Part shown: piece after piece, positions 25,965 through 32,980 of the stretch
How the letters are laid out: each line of letters begins with the position of its first letter
How positions within the stretch are numbered: position 1 is the first letter of the stretch
Assembly: GCA_041740995.1 (NCBI GenBank)
Contig: JBGSKY010000149.1
Location: forward strand, 1 to 38,592
Length of the DNA: 38,592 bases
Source of the DNA: JBGSKY01 sp041740995
GTDB lineage: Bacteria > Planctomycetota > Planctomycetia > Pirellulales > Pirellulaceae
Direction of reading: 5' to 3'
Translations under genes and position numbers: made by a program
The notes under the pieces: model-generated
The model's input: only the letters and a program-made list of their open reading frames with translations
Databases searched by the model: none
Told to the model about the DNA's origin: nothing

Positions 25965-26538
25965 TGTGGCGAAGGCACGACGATCTTGGAAACAGACTCA
26001 ACGACTTCTGGACTTTACTAAGCTATTGTTTCTCGATGAAACCGGCGCCAAAACCAACATGACACGCTTATGCGGTTGGGGACCGAGATCTGAACGCGTT
26101 ATCGAAGCGGTTCCACACGGGCATTGGAAGACGACAACGCTTGTTCAAGTGATTGATTACCAGGGTTGTCGCGCCGCGATGACAACCGATGGTCCAATGA
26201 ACGCGTGGATCTTTGACAGGTTCGTCGATTGGATCTTGCTTCCAGCACTTCGATCCGGAGACATCCTAATCATGGACAATCTTTCCAGTCATAAAAGCAC
26301 GTCTACTTTTTTGAAGATCGAGTCCAAAGGAGTAGAGGCTCGATTTCTCCCTCCCTACTCACCTGATCTCAATCCAATCGAAAAGATCTTCTCGAAGGTA
26401 AAGGCTTCGCTTCGCCGCTTGGCAGCACGTACATCACAGGCCCTGGACAAAGCCATTTCTAAATCAATCGCATCGGCGACTTCGGATGACTGCCTAAACT
26501 GCTTCAAGGCATGCGGCTATGGCCTACAAAAATCTTAA
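25936..26538 (+). CDS. IS630 transposase, catalytic part (ORF B)
   Basis: This frame carries the DDE domain: FLDETGAKTNMTRLCGWG with the first Asp, LIMDNLSSHKS with the second, and PPYSPDLNPIEKIFSKVK with the Glu. It lies one base ahead of ORF A (+1, equivalent to -2). Removing a single base in AAAAAAACGG (25926-25935) gives continuous TYKKTLHAAEQQRPD. Either a frameshift mutation or recoding/transcript slippage on the A-run is possible. The translation start shown is formal; expression as a separate protein is unlikely to be meaningful. Confidence 0.88.
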   Translation: MHAAEQQRPDVAKARRSWKQTQRLLDFTKLLFLDETGAKTNMTRLCGWGPRSERVIEAVPHGHWKTTTLVQVIDYQGCRAAMTTDGPMNAWIFDRFVDWILLPALRSGDILIMDNLSSHKSTSTFLKIESKGVEARFLPPYSPDLNPIEKIFSKVKASLRRLAARTSQALDKAISKSIASATSDDCLNCFKACGYGLQKS

Positions 26539-26777
26539 AGATACTCTAGTGCTTCATCCAGGCGAGCGACTCGAACTTGGCGATTTGGTCGAGTAGATTT
26601 GTTGGTTTTCACCACCGGCATTTCATCTGCCACGCCGTTGGGGCTTAGATCGAACGGCAAAACCTTTCGATTAGGAATCTGAACTTGGCCTCCGGCCTTG
26701 CACGTCGTCTTGTGGAACGAAAACCGATCGTCGTTTATTTGCATCGAGACTTGATTTTTAGCCGCCCAGCGCAACGA

Positions 26778-27716
26778 CTATGGTTGTTCGGCGAAGATGT
26801 AATTGTAGAGATTTTCGTACGACGAACCGATTTTCTCAACGTCTGGAAATGTAACTTCTTCGTTGACCGTCAGCCATTGCAATTCCATCTTGAAAGTATG
26901 TTCGGTTCGGACTTCTTTGCCCTGTAATTCTTCGACCCAATAACCCGATCCGGTTTTTAGAGTTGGCAACCAAATTCCATTAAACAACTTGTGTTCAAAC
27001 TTCTGCGATTGATTTTTGTCGAGATAAGTAGGTTTTCCAGAAAATGTTGTATTTCGTGTCATTGTCATGCCAACGGGAGTTCGTGATTCCTTGTCCATCT
27101 TCCATACACCTACGTACATATGCTTGTCGGTTGTGGGTTGCGAGTAGTGGAGTTCGTTCCCTAAAGTCCTAACTAACCGCAACCCGCTTAGATTTGCAAT
27201 TTGTTTTTCAAAGTAGGTGTGTCGATCTACTCCATCCAGCAGCGGACCGGCTGGAACGCAATGCAGTTCCGGATGCGGCGGTAAGTACCGACGATCAAAA
27301 TCCATGTAACCTTTAACACCTTGAGGCGTCTTTTGATTACGAATAATGTCGTGAACTATACCGACGCCACTATGAAAGTACTCTATTGCGACCTTTTGCG
27401 CTGCCGCATTCAATTTCAATTTTTTCAAGTCAGGTTTATTCATGCTTGAAAAAATCTCAATAGTTGCGATCGACACCCACTCATCGTCTGGCGATTTGAC
27501 GATTCGATAATGCGTTTCTGCAAATTGCTTTATTGAATTGGTAACTATGTCAGTGCTAGTCTTCTCATGAACAATGACATCGTAACTACCTACGGCTTCT
27601 AGGTTTGCAAGATAGACCTGAAGCAAAGTTGTCGATTCCGTTTCCGCTGTGCAATTGTTTTCACACTGGCTAATCAAAATCAAAGCCATGAATAACTTGG
27701 GAATTTTGTTTAACAT
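26778..27716 (-). CDS. Exported hypothetical protein
   Basis: The 312-residue protein starts with MLNKIPKLFMALILISQCENN, a signal sequence (lipobox-like SQC is possible but weak). The mature part is beta-rich and hydrophilic with no recognised catalytic motif. The sequence LFNGIWLPTLKTGSGYWVEE and the general form suggest one of the planctomycete outer-envelope proteins that resemble lipoprotein-localisation (LolA/LolB-like) beta-sheet folds, a tentative comparison. The ATG ending at 27716 was preferred to one 20 codons upstream because the signal begins there. It is the last of three minus-strand genes for exported proteins, separated from the next by a region of palindromes. Confidence 0.72.
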   Translation of the reverse strand: MLNKIPKLFMALILISQCENNCTAETESTTLLQVYLANLEAVGSYDVIVHEKTSTDIVTNSIKQFAETHYRIVKSPDDEWVSIATIEIFSSMNKPDLKKLKLNAAAQKVAIEYFHSGVGIVHDIIRNQKTPQGVKGYMDFDRRYLPPHPELHCVPAGPLLDGVDRHTYFEKQIANLSGLRLVRTLGNELHYSQPTTDKHMYVGVWKMDKESRTPVGMTMTRNTTFSGKPTYLDKNQSQKFEHKLFNGIWLPTLKTGSGYWVEELQGKEVRTEHTFKMELQWLTVNEEVTFPDVEKIGSSYENLYNYIFAEQP

Positions 27717-27918
27717 TGAATTGAGGTTAATATTAGTTATAGGCAGGACAAATACAGTAAATCTGAAATACCTCAAGAATGTTACTGGATGACAGACGCA
27801 TCTCAGATTTTTTAAGAGATATGTATTTGGCGTAAAACGTTGATCTTTCTATCGCCAAATCTTTAAACAAATACTGCTTTAAAAAACTCGCCCGAAATAA
27901 AAAAAGACATCATTACTG

Positions 27919-28060
27919 AGAGGCTAACAAAATACATCATCAGCCGGTATGCATTAGCATCCGGTTAACGTGAAAAACCTGACGCTAACGCATTCAGACG
28001 GATGTTTCGACCGAGGTATTTTGTTAGCCTCTAACAACTCGAATTATACCTCGGTCGAAA
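27919..28060. repeat. Overlapping nested palindromes
   Basis: A 17-base arm at 27919-27935 (AGAGGCTAACAAAATAC) has a perfect inverted copy at 28016-28032. A second arm, TTTCGACCGAGGTAT at 28005-28019, has a perfect inverted copy at 28046-28060. The two right/left arms overlap at 28016-28019, so the two stems cannot form together. Inside the first pair are two smaller hairpins: CCGGTATGC/GCATCCGG near 27944-27964 and CTGA...TCAG near 27979-27997, with GCTAACG motifs. The region lies between two minus-strand genes, beginning just after the stop of the upstream gene. Confidence 0.85.
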
Positions 28061-28066
28061 AAGGCG

Positions 28067-28492
28067 TTAAGGAAGGGTACATGTCGGTCCGTTAGCATGC
28101 GTTCCGTATTCTCGCAAAATCCCGGTACCATTTTTCATGCAGTACGGAATCGTACCGTAGTAAGGATCAACGAAATTTCGGTTTGGATCTGTAGTGCAAT
28201 TCCATTCTTGAAAGCATGTGGTCAGCGGGCCATCTCCCTCGCCGCTATATCCATCGTAATCAGTTTGCGAATAAACCTGTGAATGTGAAACGTTGTTCAG
28301 CTCCGCTTCTGAAATACTAGAACAAGGTCCTGGGTAATTTATGTAATAAGAGCATATTGTTCCTACCCAAGGGTTATATTCCTGATTACAAGGAAACGTG
28401 CCAGTAATTTTACATTGGGCTTCGGATTTCGTGTGTAACGCAATCGCTATTAAAGCCGCGGCAATCGAGATTTTTGTGTATCGCATAGTCAT
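28067..28492 (-). CDS. Small exported cysteine-rich protein
   Basis: The product is 141 residues long with a signal peptide (MTMRYTKISIAAALIAIALH, cleavage near SEAQ). The mature part has eight cysteines over about 115 residues (for example KITGTFPCNQEYNPW, TICSYY, PLTTCFQEWNCT and PYCMKNG), consistent with a disulfide-stabilised secreted or surface protein. The ATG ending at 28492 is chosen for the signal and for AAAGG about eight bases upstream; the frame is open 22 codons further. It lies close behind the DUF1573-like gene, and the two are likely co-transcribed. No known family could be assigned. Confidence 0.75.
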   Translation of the reverse strand: MTMRYTKISIAAALIAIALHTKSEAQCKITGTFPCNQEYNPWVGTICSYYINYPGPCSSISEAELNNVSHSQVYSQTDYDGYSGEGDGPLTTCFQEWNCTTDPNRNFVDPYYGTIPYCMKNGTGILREYGTHANGPTCTLP

Positions 28493-28567
28493 TTTGTTTG
28501 CCTTTAATCGTTGAAAAATCCAACATTTGGTGCTGTGGTAATACTGGTTGCGAACCATTTTATCGCG

Positions 28568-29788
28568 TCACTGTTCCACCTTTGCTGTAAGTGTGTATTC
28601 ATTGCCCGAAACGGAGACGCTAATCTTGATCTCCTCAGGAAGTAGAGGGACTTTCTCATCCACAAGCTTTTCTGACTTCTTACTTGGGACCAAATGAATC
28701 TCGACGCTGTAAATCTGCTTGCCTAATTTCTTGGAAGACAATTTCCCCCAAGCAGGACTCGTCAAAAGGATCTCTGGGGAATCGCCTAAGGATTGAATGA
28801 GAGACGCATCAAAGCGTACCAACCCCTTTCCAATCCAGTCGCCGGATTTCGCATCGTGAGTAAATTCGAGCGGCGAGGGAAGAAATTGAATCGGCGATGG
28901 GTTGAAAACTTGGACTAAAATGTCCAACTTGGAAGCTTTCGTATCTTCATTTTGCTGAGCTGAAGACTTGTCGAAGATGCTGAGTGTTCCTCGCGTAGCA
29001 TCTGGGGGTACTTCAGACGAGTTACATTTGCCCTGGATTGTTGTTTTGTTGCCGACATTAACGATCGTCCATTGAACGAAGGACAATTCTTCCGTCGCGG
29101 TGACCACGAGTGCATCGCGATCCGTTTTCTTTCCTGTTATTAGTTCTAGTTCAAACTTAACTTCTTGGTCCTTTAGATTTGCCTCCCAAGTTGGAGGTAC
29201 TCGAAATAAGACTTCAGGACCACCGGTAAATGCAATAGCATCAGGGATATTTCCAATTACTAAAAGGACGACTGGCCTCTGACGGCCCTCCATCATGAGT
29301 TCAATATGATATTGCGGTGAAGGGAAATATGGCTTTGTCGGCTCGAGCGTGATGACCATCGGAGAACTTTCCCCAACGGCGATGGGCGGCGGAACAGAAA
29401 GGACCTTCGTGCAGCCACATTGTGGCTTCACGCCCGTGATTTTTAGCGGTTTTCCAGTGGCGTTTTTTAGCAGCAGCGTGTATCGAGTTGCTTCGCCCGT
29501 TTTTTGCTCTCCAACAAAAATGCTTTTTGAAGCAAGCTCGTTGTCGTCGTCAGTGAAGGTGACCTCAGCTTCGGATCGTGCTTCATCGCGTTCTATTATC
29601 CACCCTTCTGGAACATTTTCAAAATCGAATTCCTGTGAACGAACAACGTCATTTTCCCGAGAGAGAAAAAGCAGAAAAACGATCGTCACAAAAAACAACC
29701 GCCTTACAATCTTGAAATCAGATGACGAGTTGGTTTTCACGTGAAGTTTTAAACCGAGTTTTATTCTTGGCATGTCTTTTGCGACCAT
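28568..29788 (-). CDS. DUF1573-like membrane-anchored or exported protein
   Basis: The 406-residue protein has an N-terminal hydrophobic segment at about 28-44 (KIVRRLFFVTIVFLLFL), so it is anchored or exported. Residues 100-160 carry the DUF1573-type signature: NATGKPLKITGVKPQCGC (Cys124 and Cys126), the immunoglobulin-like fold common in planctomycete and Bacteroidetes surface proteins. A second part (170-400) seems to repeat beta-rich modules without recognisable motifs. Two possible ATG starts lie at 29788 and 29773. It begins the minus-strand run; the next gene starts 75 bases after its stop. Its role is unknown, probably structural or in adhesion at the envelope. Confidence 0.8.
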   Translation of the reverse strand: MVAKDMPRIKLGLKLHVKTNSSSDFKIVRRLFFVTIVFLLFLSRENDVVRSQEFDFENVPEGWIIERDEARSEAEVTFTDDDNELASKSIFVGEQKTGEATRYTLLLKNATGKPLKITGVKPQCGCTKVLSVPPPIAVGESSPMVITLEPTKPYFPSPQYHIELMMEGRQRPVVLLVIGNIPDAIAFTGGPEVLFRVPPTWEANLKDQEVKFELELITGKKTDRDALVVTATEELSFVQWTIVNVGNKTTIQGKCNSSEVPPDATRGTLSIFDKSSAQQNEDTKASKLDILVQVFNPSPIQFLPSPLEFTHDAKSGDWIGKGLVRFDASLIQSLGDSPEILLTSPAWGKLSSKKLGKQIYSVEIHLVPSKKSEKLVDEKVPLLPEEIKISVSVSGNEYTLTAKVEQ

Positions 29789-30034
29789 AGTAGATCAACT
29801 GCCTATACCCTGAGAAGTTTTGCAATAGAACTCTAAGCACGTCCTTTGATTCCTCGGAGCTGTTTTACCAAACGCCTTCGTCCTCCGATTTTTGGGCGAT
29901 TAGTCTGGACCGAGGGGGCGATGTCCTAAAGTCTATTCACGACAACGCTTAAAGAAGTCATACCTTCCTTTTTTTATTTTCTTGCCTGCTCCAATGTTGT
30001 GGGTAGCACGAAATTACTTTAGCATTTGGAGAGA
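29789..30034. promoter_or_regulatory. Divergent region between exported-protein genes and ISL3 fragment
   Basis: This 246-base stretch presumably holds the promoter of the DUF1573-like gene on the minus strand. A T-rich run lies near 29969-29981. No tRNA-like or strong hairpin structure was noticed. Confidence 0.35.
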
Positions 30035-30541
30035 ATGCTTTTGATTGCGCCAGGTGACTTCTCCCACGATTGGTGGCTTATGAAAGTTCTTCCAGATTCG
30101 TACATCAACGATCTGATTACCCGTTGCCATCCTTGGAAGGTCGGCTTGATTGATAGAGACGCCATTGGATGGTGTGTCGAGCTTTTGGACGCGCATGTTC
30201 ACGATTTATGTTGCTCAGTATGCCAGAAAGTGGCAGTTGGATACGACCATTTAAAATCTCGAACGGTTCGAGATATCGACTTTGATGGGCAACAGGTTCG
30301 GTTGAAATGTCGAGCGCCTCGCGTAGAATGTTCGGCCGATGGTGTGCAATTGGCAATGCAAGATTTGTTTCGATCGCATAGTCGATTTACGCGAGCCTTC
30401 GAAGACTCGGCGGTTCTTCAAATTTTGGACTCGGATTCCAAGTCAGCATTAGCGAGACGTTTGAGCGTTTCTAGAAATACGCTTGATCGAAGTCTTCGAG
30501 AAGCTCGGATAAATTTGCAAACGAAACCTGCTCGGAATTAG
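30035..30541 (+). pseudogene. ISL3-family transposase N-terminal fragment (zinc ribbon plus HTH)
   Basis: The 168-residue frame matches only the N-terminal half of ISL3-type transposases (about 400 residues in full). The family start is seen in HPWKVGLIDRDAIGWCVELLD. A zinc-ribbon follows (CCSVC, then LKCRAPRVECSADGV), and then RFTRAFEDSAVLQ and the HTH segment LARRLSVSRNTLDRSLREAR. It stops just after the HTH, before the DDE catalytic domain, and the DNA beyond it does not continue the transposase. GGAGA precedes the ATG. It is most likely a truncated IS remnant. Because the frame is intact and ends neatly, a domesticated DNA-binding protein is a weaker alternative. Confidence 0.75.
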
Positions 30542-30872
30542 GGCTGGCCGCTTTCTGATTAAGTATTCGATCAAGCTAGCTTCGCCGTGTGGGTAAGTCG
30601 TTCGTGGCGCAGCGATTGTAGCGGTCCGGTAACTAGTTCCGCCTAGTGCCTTTCGAACAGGGCCGCGTCGTACTACGCAATTTAAACGAGATGAACGAAT
30701 TGCGTGCAATGTCGAATCCAAAGCTTGCGGCTAAGGTCTAAGGGGTCAGGCCTCTTTGGCTAAGGTCTAAGGAAGGTCTAAGGGGTCAGGAAGGTCTAAG
30801 GGGTCAGGCCTCTTTGAGGACAATTGAGCGTCGTGTATGATGGAGCTTTCACGTTTATGGAGAGCCGAAACA
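30542..30872. other. Region between ISL3 fragment and RAYT gene
   Basis: No gene is seen in these 331 bases. A perfect 8-bp inverted repeat, ACGCAATT at 30675-30682 with AATTGCGT at 30698-30705, is present. The right part from 30733 consists of the tandem repeats of the RAYT element. Confidence 0.5.
30733..30817. repeat. Left-end direct repeat cluster of the RAYT element
   Basis: Three full copies and one partial copy of AAGGTCTAAGGGGTCAGG occur between 30733 and 30808. The first and last copies continue into CCTCTTTG, giving the full terminal unit; the middle copies are truncated. AGGCCT at its centre makes each full unit partly self-complementary. The array looks like repeated insertion or slippage at the element's end. 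Confidence 0.85.
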
Positions 30873-31571
30873 ATGCCTCGACCACCACGCGCTGACGAAG
30901 CAGGCGGACTTTATCACGCCCTCAACCGAGGGAACTTGCGAGCGACCATTTTTCATAAAGATGAAGACTTTGAGGCGTTCGAGCGAATCCTCTACGAGGC
31001 TTTGCAGCTTCACCAAGTTGAGCTTTATTCGTACCAACTGATGCCTAATCACTATCATCTTGTCCTTCGTCCGTTGGTTGATGGCGAGATGAGCCGCTTC
31101 ATGGGCTGGGTGGGTGGTACGCATACGATGCGGTACCATGCCCATTATCACACCAGCGGAATGGGTCATGTTTATCAGCAACGCTACAAGAGTTTTCCGA
31201 TTCAAGACGATCAGCACTTCTTTGTCGTGTGCCGATATGTCGAGCGCAATGCCCTGCGTGCTGGACTGGTCGATCGAGCCGAAAATTGGCAGTGGGGTTC
31301 ACTGTGGCGTTGGCTCGTCAGACCTGAGCCCACTCCGCGTTTGCTCTCACCTTGGCCACTATCGCGATTGCCTGGTTGGGTAGCACGAGTCAACACTCCG
31401 CTCACCGACGCGGAGTTGGCGGCGGTTCGGTTATCGGCCCAACGCGGCAAACCGCTGGGCGAGGCAGGCTGGGTCGAATCGATTGCTCGTCGTCTTAACT
31501 TGGAATCGACAATACGTCCCAGAGGCAGAAAACGAGTTCGCTTCCCCGAATCCACCACCAAAGAGGCCTGA
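30873..31571 (+). CDS. REP-associated tyrosine transposase (Y1_Tnp/RAYT)
   Basis: The 232-residue protein is a HUH-type single-strand transposase of the TnpA-REP group. The metal-binding HUH motif is His60-Tyr-His62 in MPNHYHLVLRP, and the likely nucleophile is Tyr122 in CRYVERNALRAGLV. The N-terminus MPRPPRADEAGGLYHALNRGN and the motif WQWGSL are typical. RAYTs are normally single, non-proliferating genes thought to move REP sequences. The ATG at 30873, preceded by GGAG, was chosen over the upstream in-frame ATG at 30837. The last three codons and the stop lie inside the right terminal repeat. It faces the exported Cys-rich gene, whose stop is only 11 bases beyond. Confidence 0.93.
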   Translation: MPRPPRADEAGGLYHALNRGNLRATIFHKDEDFEAFERILYEALQLHQVELYSYQLMPNHYHLVLRPLVDGEMSRFMGWVGGTHTMRYHAHYHTSGMGHVYQQRYKSFPIQDDQHFFVVCRYVERNALRAGLVDRAENWQWGSLWRWLVRPEPTPRLLSPWPLSRLPGWVARVNTPLTDAELAAVRLSAQRGKPLGEAGWVESIARRLNLESTIRPRGRKRVRFPESTTKEA

Positions 31572-31578
31572 CCCCTTT
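31561..31578. repeat. Right-end inverted repeat of the RAYT element
   Basis: AAAGAGGCCTGACCCCTT is the exact reverse complement of the left repeats at 30740-30757 and 30798-30815. Its TGA at 31569-31571 is the stop codon of the transposase gene. Confidence 0.9.
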
Positions 31579-31582
31579 GTTT

Positions 31583-32575
31583 CTACTTGGCGAGTTGCAG
31601 CATGGCGGCGGCTTTGACGACGCCGGATTGTGGCTCTTTGTTGGTCGACTCGCCGCCGGTGACGTAGATCGCTGACTTGGCAGCCGTTGGCAAGACTTGT
31701 TCGGCGGGCTTGGTTTGTTCGACGACTCGGGCCGTCAGCCGCTGGGGTGCTTCGGATTCCGGAATGCGAACCTTGGCAACGTTGGATTCTGGCATCGATT
31801 GGCTTGGTGGGACGGGAACGCTTTGGTTGGTGTAGCGATTGAAAACCGTTTCCGATTGGTTGGTCAACAGCGACTTATTTCCCGTAGGTTTATCGACAGG
31901 TTTTTTGGTGCTGGCCGAAGAATTGAACATCGGTGCATCGCCATCGTTGTAGCGATTGCTTGGTGCTCGAGTCTTCGGCTCGCGTTGAGCCGAATCGTCG
32001 CGAAATGGATCTTGCAAATAATCGTTTTGGCGCATCGATGGCGGAACACTCAGGGAGGGGTCGTCCCTGAAGATGTTGTCGTTGTAAACTGGCGGAACTT
32101 CGACGCCATCACTTGGCGGCAAGGGTTGTGAAAGTGTCTTGTCGCTGCTGAAAGGAATCATCGAATGATCGCCGGAAAATGTTTGCTTACCGATCATCGA
32201 AGTTTGGCATCGATCGCAACTGGCGTTACCGCTGCACTGATCGCATTGGCATCGCGGACGTGGAAAGGAGCTCATCACTGATCGCTCAAACGAATCGGTC
32301 GCTCGATCCAAGTTATCCATCAGCCGTGCGCTCAGACGCGGCAAAGTCATCGATCGGTCGCGAGCTTGGTTGCAGCCACCGGAGCAATTGCAACCGGTCG
32401 AAACTGGTTGGCAATCGCACGCAGGAGCTTGGCAGCCACAGGACGGTTCGTGCATCCCTTGGCTCCAAGCGGTTACTGGAGCGGCCAAGCTTGCGACGGC
32501 GAAAGTCAGCCTGGCAATGCTTAGTAGCTTGGTCGGGTAATTTGCAGTTGCGGTCATGGAAGGCTCAATCTTCAT
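31583..32575 (-). CDS. Exported Cys-rich, Pro/Ser-rich hypothetical protein
   Basis: The 330-residue product has a signal peptide (LLSIARLTFAVASLAAPVTA, cleaved near WSQG). Twelve cysteines occur in two clusters, CGCQAPACDCQPVSTGCNC with GGC (about 43-68) and RCQCDQCSGNASCDRC (about 107-122), after which the remaining 200 residues are low in cysteine, rich in Pro, Ser, Asp and Gln, and probably disordered. Such clusters suggest metal binding or disulfide linking in the cell wall or surface. Possible starts are 32575 and 32557, with no strong ribosome binding site. The RAYT element ends five bases downstream of its stop. No family is recognised. Confidence 0.72.
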   Translation of the reverse strand: MKIEPSMTATANYPTKLLSIARLTFAVASLAAPVTAWSQGMHEPSCGCQAPACDCQPVSTGCNCSGGCNQARDRSMTLPRLSARLMDNLDRATDSFERSVMSSFPRPRCQCDQCSGNASCDRCQTSMIGKQTFSGDHSMIPFSSDKTLSQPLPPSDGVEVPPVYNDNIFRDDPSLSVPPSMRQNDYLQDPFRDDSAQREPKTRAPSNRYNDGDAPMFNSSASTKKPVDKPTGNKSLLTNQSETVFNRYTNQSVPVPPSQSMPESNVAKVRIPESEAPQRLTARVVEQTKPAEQVLPTAAKSAIYVTGGESTNKEPQSGVVKAAAMLQLAK

Positions 32576-32980
32576 GGATGTATTGATACTTTTTTGGCGA
32601 TCAGCAGCGATTCGGCAGTGCAAGAGCCTCGCCTTGCCGAAGGTCGAATATCACCGCCGTTACTATCCATCGAACCGTCGAGATCGTTACGAACAGAACT
32701 TTCGGATTCACGAGAACAATTCGCCCATGTTACGCAGTTTGTGAAAAGCGGTTTTGCGTGGTTGAGGCCAAATTCAAACCGTCGCAGATTGGCCGCTCGC
32801 CGTTTTGGCATGGCGAGAGCGAAGAACGCATGACAATCACGCAGCGGTTCGTTACAATCGACCCCGATTGCTAGCCGCCGGAGGGCAGGGCAGGTTAGTA
32901 TTCAGAACGCACCGTCAAATTCTGCGTTGAAGCTATTTGGTTTTTCATTCTTTGCAAGTCACCTGGACGCACTAATCTCT
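32576..32980. promoter_or_regulatory. Divergent region upstream of aconitase
   Basis: About 400 bases between the Cys-rich gene and the aconitase gene on opposite strands, holding both promoters. A modest inverted repeat, TTCGGCA at 32611-32617 with TGCCGAA at 32635-32641, is present. The open frames seen here in either direction have no recognisable content. The aconitase frame is open back to a TTG at 32927, but homology begins at 32981. Confidence 0.4.

Larger units (their letters stand above)
25514..26546. mobile_element. IS630-family insertion sequence, complete, TA target duplication
   Basis: The element is 1033 bases long. Its ends are inverted: GAGTATCTTAAAGA at the left, and the reverse complement of the right end begins GAGTATCTTTAAGA, a match at 13 of 14 positions. 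TA dinucleotides flank it at 25512-25513 and 26547-26548, the target duplication expected for the Tc1/mariner-like IS630 group. Length, ends, target and transposase all agree. Near-identical ends suggest a fairly recent insertion. Confidence 0.92.
30733..31578. mobile_element. RAYT element: Y1 transposase with flanking palindromic repeats
   Basis: A REP-associated tyrosine transposase gene is enclosed by related repeats. On the left, AAGGGGTCAGGCCTCTTT occurs at 30740-30757 and 30798-30815, with the shorter unit AAGGTCTAAGGGGTCAGG repeated at 30733-30750, 30773-30790 and 30791-30808 plus a partial copy at 30763-30773. On the right the exact inverted copy lies at 31561-31578 and overlaps the end of the transposase gene. 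This fits the known association of Y1/RAYT transposases with short palindromic repeats. Confidence 0.85.

Noticed and set aside
27919..28032. Integron attC site
   Set aside because: The arm-loop form and GTTAG-like ends suggested it, but the RYYYAAC and GTTRRRY core sites are not properly placed, and the perfect 17-base arms are longer than attC stems usually need.
30449..30721. Minus-strand frame of 90 codons beside the ISL3 fragment
   Set aside because: It is partly antisense to the transposase fragment and has no recognisable content.
30733..30817. CRISPR-like direct repeats
   Set aside because: Copies abut or are truncated, with no spacers of constant length; the repeats match the end of the RAYT element.
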